A stretch of 33,885 bases of DNA from JAOUEA01 sp040511595 (GTDB lineage: Bacteria > Actinomycetota > UBA4738 > HRBIN12), in the NCBI GenBank assembly GCA_040511595.1, contig JBEVGU010000016.1:1-33885 (forward strand). The letters run 5' to 3'. The translations under genes were made by a program, and so were the position numbers. The notes under the pieces were generated by a model that had not been told where the DNA came from, did no database searches, and saw only the letters and a list, made by a program, of their open reading frames with translations. Each line of letters begins with the position of its first letter. Position 1 is the first letter of the stretch. This document shows positions 31,582 through 33,885 of the stretch, one piece after another.

Positions 31582-31691
31582 GGAAGTCCTCCCACTCCGG
31601 TGCAGGCAGCACTATATCGATTTCATCGCGTTAAATGTCAGGGAATCCTGGTATTAGAAGGCACAAAACCAATCGACAGGAAGGGATGGTT
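31582..31691. promoter_or_regulatory. Divergent modA/mop control region
   Basis: This 110-base gap is clearly richer in A and T than its surroundings. On the minus strand TATAGT (31611-31616) is a -10 candidate for modA, with CTGACA 19 bases further up as a weak -35. On the plus strand TATTAG near 31652 is a possible -10 for mop, with a CAGG-GAAT-CCTG imperfect palindrome just before it (31639-31650). Both genes then have ribosome binding sites (GGGAGG for modA, AGGAAGGG for mop). It is the natural place for a molybdate-responsive operator, but no E. coli-type ModE box was recognised. Confidence 0.5.
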
Positions 31692-31898
31692 ATGCGGACA
31701 AGCGCGAGGAACCAACTTTCCGGCACGGTGAGCGGGGTCTTGATCGGGGCGGTGATGGCAGAGATCGTCGTGGACATTGGGGGTCAGCAGGTCGTCGCCG
31801 CGATCACCAAGGACTCGGCGGAACGGCTCGGACTCGCTGAAGGCTCCTCGGTGACCGCGATCATCAAGGCCACCGACGTGATGATCGGCGTCGACTGA
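31692..31898 (+). CDS. mop: Stand-alone molybdenum-pterin/molybdate-binding Mop protein (molbindin)
   Basis: This 68-residue protein is a single Mop (TOBE) domain: ARNQLSGTVSGV at the start, a central VVDIGGQQVVAAIT, then SAERLGLAEGSSVTAIIKATDVMIG. Such molbindins assemble into oligomers that store molybdate or tungstate in the cytoplasm. ATG 31692 is chosen because AGGAAGGG lies at correct spacing; ATG 31686 is closer to that site and less likely. It is divergent from modA and followed 14 bases later by the end of the convergent MerR-Mop regulator gene. Its sequence is notably similar to that regulator's C-terminal domain. Confidence 0.93.
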   Translation: MRTSARNQLSGTVSGVLIGAVMAEIVVDIGGQQVVAAITKDSAERLGLAEGSSVTAIIKATDVMIGVD

Positions 31899-31912
31899 GG
31901 TTCTCCGATCCC

Positions 31913-32305
31913 CTAGTCCTCGGGAAGATTCACCATCACGCTCGTCGCCTTCACGGTGGCGACGGCCTCCATGCCCGGCTCGAGCCCGAGCTGGTCGGCG
32001 GCTTCCCGCGTGATGAACGCGAGCACGCGGTGGGGCCCGGCTTGGATCTCCACCGTCGCGGCGAGGGCGTCGCGCTTGACATCGGTGATCACGCCCGGGA
32101 AGCGGTTCCTGGCGCTCGCGGCGGCGATGGGTTCGTCGTGCCGCCGTTCGGCGAGCAATCGGGCCACCTCGGCCGCCGGCACGGTGCGCTGCCCCCCGCC
32201 GGTGCGTTCGACCCGCAGCTTGCCGTCACGCTCCCATCGCCGCAGGGTCTCGACCCGTACGCCGAGGGTCTTGGCGGCCTCGCCGATGCGGTAGGCGTCG
32301 GTCAT
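31913..32305 (-). CDS. MerR-type HTH regulator fused to a Mop domain (ModE-like)
   Basis: This 130-residue protein joins an N-terminal MerR/BldC-type helix-turn-helix (YRIGEAAKTLGVRVETLRRWERDGKL, with a short wing reaching VPAAEVARLL, about 4-52) to a C-terminal Mop domain (about 63-130, ARNRFPGVITDV to VATVKATSVMVNL). The Mop part should bind molybdate and the HTH part DNA, so it is probably the molybdate-responsive controller of modABC and mop. It differs from E. coli ModE, which has a winged-helix LysR-like domain and two Mop domains. ATG 32305 follows TAGCCT by 8 bases with no ribosome binding site. Confidence 0.88.
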   Translation of the reverse strand: MTDAYRIGEAAKTLGVRVETLRRWERDGKLRVERTGGGQRTVPAAEVARLLAERRHDEPIAAASARNRFPGVITDVKRDALAATVEIQAGPHRVLAFITREAADQLGLEPGMEAVATVKATSVMVNLPED

Positions 32306-32313
32306 CGCTCGGC

Positions 32314-32319
32314 AGGCTA
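32314..32319 (-). promoter_or_regulatory. Candidate -10 element of the MerR-Mop regulator
   Basis: TAGCCT on the minus strand ends 8 bases before ATG 32305, consistent with a leaderless transcript and separate from the modA promoter. Confidence 0.4.
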
Positions 32320-32459
32320 CCCCGTCGCCGAGGCGACCGTTCCGCCAACGTCGTTCGGCATCGTGATGAACGCGACGCCGGGGAGATCGGCGGGGGCGTC
32401 GTGTTCGTCGGTGCCGGCGTGTACCTCGCGGTGAGGAGCGACCCCGACGTCAGGAGCGA
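32320..32459. other. 140-base gap without a supported gene
   Basis: No gene could be supported. A 9-base direct repeat (AGGAGCGAC, at 32434 and 32452) flanks a central GACGTC. The minus strand reads protein-like for about 50 codons (for example DLPGVAFITMPNDVGG) but has no start codon, so it may be a remnant of a lost gene end or chance. Confidence 0.4.
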
Positions 32460-33440
32460 CTAGACCGCGAACCGCACGTGAAGGATGTCGCCTTCCTGCA
32501 CCTCGTAGTCCTTGCCCTCGACACGGAGCCGGCCGGCCGACTTCGCGGCTTCCATGGAACCGGCGGCGGCCAGCTCGTCGTAGCCGATGATTTCAGCTCT
32601 GATGAACCCTCGCTCCAAGTCGGTGTGAATCACGCCGGCTGCCTCGGGGGCCTTCGCGCCGCGGCGAACCTCCCAGGCGCGGGTCTCGTCTTCGCCGGTC
32701 GTGAGGAACGTGATTAGGTCGAGTGCGCGGTAGCACGCCTCGATGACCGTCTCGAGGCCGGGCTGTGACACGCCGAACTCCTCGAGCAACGCGCGGGCCT
32801 CGTCGGGCTCCATCTCGGCTGTCTCGGCCTCGATCGAAGCGTAGACGCCGACCGCACCGATCGACGCGAGATCGGTCGGCACCCCCATGCCTTCTTCGAG
32901 GTTGGCCACGACGACCTCGGGCTTCAGGGTGAGGGGAGCGATGCCTCGTAGGTGGACCGCGTCGTCGTCGGACACGCCGGCGTGCCGCAACGCTGTCTCG
33001 GCATCGAGCGCCTCCTTCGCGCGCCGCAGGGCGTCGACCTCGGGACCGGGCCCCTGACGGGCCTTCTTCTCGGCCTTCTCGAGGGCGCTCTCGATCACGG
33101 CGAGGTCGGCGAGCAGCAGCTCGGACCGGACCGTCTCCAGCTCGTTGAGCGGTGATGGCTCGGCGCCGAAGCACCGGAGCACCACCGCGAGCGCATCGAC
33201 CTCGCGGAGTCGAGCGATGCCCTGGGCGCTTGAGACCCCGCCCGGCGCGTCGACGAAGCGAACCTGTGCCGCGACCGTCTTCGCCGAGCGCTCCATGTCG
33301 GTGAGCACCTGCAGGCGGGCGTCGGGCACCGAGACCACCGCGACGTTGGCCTGGCCGCCGTGCGAGCCGGCGCGCGTGAGCGCCGTGAACAGGGTGGACT
33401 TGCCGCTGTACGGCACCCCGACGAGACCGACGTCCTTCAT
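32460..33440 (-). CDS. YchF/OBG-family GTPase, short divergent form with TGS-like (DUF933) domain
   Basis: This 326-residue GTPase or ATPase is shorter than YchF (about 363). The P-loop is GVPYSGKST where YchF has GLPNVGKST. The first switch segment (in E. coli from ANFPF to TIEPN) is reduced to HGGQ, and the second switch (normally DIAGLVKGASKGEGLGN) is shortened to DAPGGVSSAQG. The NxxE specificity motif survives as NLEE. The C-terminal domain is well kept: TGEDETRAWEVRRGAKAPEA, VIHTDLERGFIRAEI, and DYEVQEGDILHVRF. It could be a paralogue with changed nucleotide cycling. ATG 33440 follows TAGTCT by 9 bases without a ribosome binding site. Confidence 0.88.
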   Translation of the reverse strand: MKDVGLVGVPYSGKSTLFTALTRAGSHGGQANVAVVSVPDARLQVLTDMERSAKTVAAQVRFVDAPGGVSSAQGIARLREVDALAVVLRCFGAEPSPLNELETVRSELLLADLAVIESALEKAEKKARQGPGPEVDALRRAKEALDAETALRHAGVSDDDAVHLRGIAPLTLKPEVVVANLEEGMGVPTDLASIGAVGVYASIEAETAEMEPDEARALLEEFGVSQPGLETVIEACYRALDLITFLTTGEDETRAWEVRRGAKAPEAAGVIHTDLERGFIRAEIIGYDELAAAGSMEAAKSAGRLRVEGKDYEVQEGDILHVRFAV

Positions 33441-33449
33441 GGGACGGCG

Positions 33450-33455
33450 AGACTA
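33450..33455 (-). promoter_or_regulatory. Candidate -10 element of the YchF-type GTPase gene
   Basis: TAGTCT on the minus strand ends 9 bases before ATG 33440; no Shine-Dalgarno sequence is present. Confidence 0.4.
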
Positions 33456-33729
33456 GCAGGGGCCCTCCTGCTGCCGGCCCACGCAGCGGATCGGAGCTTC
33501 CTGCCGCCGAAGTGCTTCGGACCTTCGGCGCACATGAACCGCCCTTGGTCCCATGCGCCGCAACGAGGCCGGAGCCGATGTCAACTGCGAGACCAGGCGG
33601 GGCGGGGTGCCGCCAGACCCACCTCGCTCCGCCAGGTCCGCTCCCGGGCTGCCCGCGGCCCGGGAGCAGGACGGGATCGCATCACGGTTCGGCTTGGTCT
33701 GGCCGGGTGCGCCGAGGGGGGCGCATCGT
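33456..33729. other. Intergenic region with two inverted repeats
   Basis: I see no convincing gene here. One perfect inverted repeat has 10-base arms GCTCCCGGGC and GCCCGGGAGC (33640-33649 and 33658-33667) around an 8-base loop. A smaller one, CCGAAG-TG-CTTCGG, lies at 33507-33520. A plus-strand frame 33553-33786 is open but has Pro/Arg/Gly-rich, non-protein-like content. The region could hold a structured RNA or extra transcription stop signals. Confidence 0.45.
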
Positions 33730-33766
33730 CCGGCGGGCCGGGGATCCGACGTCCCCGGCCCGCCGG
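33730..33766 (-). terminator. Strong GC-rich hairpin downstream of sodN
   Basis: Two perfectly complementary 15-base arms (CCGGCGGGCCGGGGA and its complement, 33730-33744 and 33752-33766) enclose a 7-base loop. It begins 17 bases after the sodN stop codon. A run of U is missing, as is common for hairpins after actinobacterial genes. It most likely ends the sodN transcript and also blocks read-through toward the GTPase gene. Confidence 0.75.
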
Positions 33767-33782
33767 CTCTCCGTGCGTGGCG

Positions 33783-33885
33783 CTAGCTCTTGGTCTCCCA
33801 GAAGATCTTCCCGACCTCGTCGACCGCGTCGAGCAGCTGCTGACCCTGCGCCGGGTCCTGGGACTTCTTCGCGTCGCCGGCGAGC
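33783..33885 (-). CDS. sodN: Nickel superoxide dismutase, 3' part
   Basis: Only the last 33 residues are inside the window. They end in a QQLLDAVDEVGKIFWETKS segment, the characteristic C-terminus of Ni-containing superoxide dismutase (for example LLDYIAEIDKIFWETK in related proteins). The enzyme turns superoxide into peroxide and oxygen. Its N-terminal nickel-hook sequence HCDLPCGVYDP would lie to the right of the window, as would a possible sodX processing peptidase gene. A strong hairpin follows the stop. The call rests on the C-terminal signature alone. Confidence 0.85.
   Translation of the reverse strand, partial: LAGDAKKSQDPAQGQQLLDAVDEVGKIFWETKS

Noticed and set aside
32320..32459. 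Minus-strand protein-like stretch before the MerR-Mop promoter
   Set aside because: No start codon could be found and the reading enters the ychF-type gene in another frame; not enough to call a gene or pseudogene.
33553..33786. 77-codon plus-strand frame between the GTPase gene and sodN
   Set aside because: Composition is Pro/Arg/Gly-rich, it spans two strong hairpins and has no ribosome binding site or TAnnnT hexamer at the right distance.

Overview
This window is a G+C-rich chromosomal segment from an actinobacterium (phylum Actinomycetota), next to the replication origin. Three things point there. The left end carries rpmH-rnpA-yidD-yidC-jag-rsmG-parA-parB. A perfect parS site lies inside rsmG. 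The following genes (cwlM-like, trxA, trxB, anti-sigma, ECF sigma, murJ, DUF6049-type protein, Nudix hydrolase, CCA enzyme) match in content, and largely in order, the block known from Mycobacterium tuberculosis as Rv3907c-Rv3924c. dnaA and oriC should lie just left of base 1. An F420-type luciferase-like oxidoreductase and a nickel superoxide dismutase also fit an actinobacterium. The genus cannot be named from the sequence; a deep-branching or uncultured lineage is my inference.

Layout. 1-5569 (+): ribosomal protein L34, RNase P protein, membrane insertion (YidD, YidC), Jag, RsmG, then ParA and ParB, mostly with overlapping start and stop codons. 5580-18304 (-): D-Ala-D-Ala ligase and an aminotransferase, an LLM oxidoreductase, a CwlM-like pseudo-amidase, thioredoxin and its reductase, anti-sigma and ECF sigma, a TadE/G-like protein, MurJ, a DUF6049-like surface protein, a TauE-type permease and a Nudix hydrolase. 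Much of this concerns the cell envelope and redox balance. 18406-23357 (+): an orphan PilT-like ATPase, then an overlapping SulP transporter, diacylglycerol-kinase-like and PAP2 phosphatase cluster. 23354-28190: a small HExxH membrane protein (-), CCA enzyme (+), a DUF1232 protein (-) and a CtpE-like P-type ATPase (+), arranged as divergent pairs. 28187-32305: a molybdate locus of lepB-modC-modB-modA (-), a stand-alone Mop protein (+) and a MerR-type HTH-Mop regulator (-). 32460-33885 (-): an unusual short YchF-type GTPase, a hairpin-rich gap and the 3' end of sodN.

Main observations. (1) Most transcription units here start with a TAnnnT hexamer only 6-11 bases before the start codon and without a Shine-Dalgarno sequence, which indicates widespread leaderless transcription. 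One such promoter at 8806-8812 is bidirectional and serves a previously easy-to-miss 50-residue membrane microprotein. (2) Several conserved proteins carry changes at functional positions: the CwlM-like protein has lost its zinc ligands, Ddl has Ser for a Mg-binding Asn, YchF has shortened switch regions, thioredoxin has CVPC, and ParA carries a roughly 225-residue acidic/proline tail. (3) Molybdate control appears to use a MerR-HTH fused to a Mop domain whose sequence closely resembles the neighbouring free-standing Mop protein. I found no tRNA, rRNA, CRISPR array, insertion sequence or prophage.
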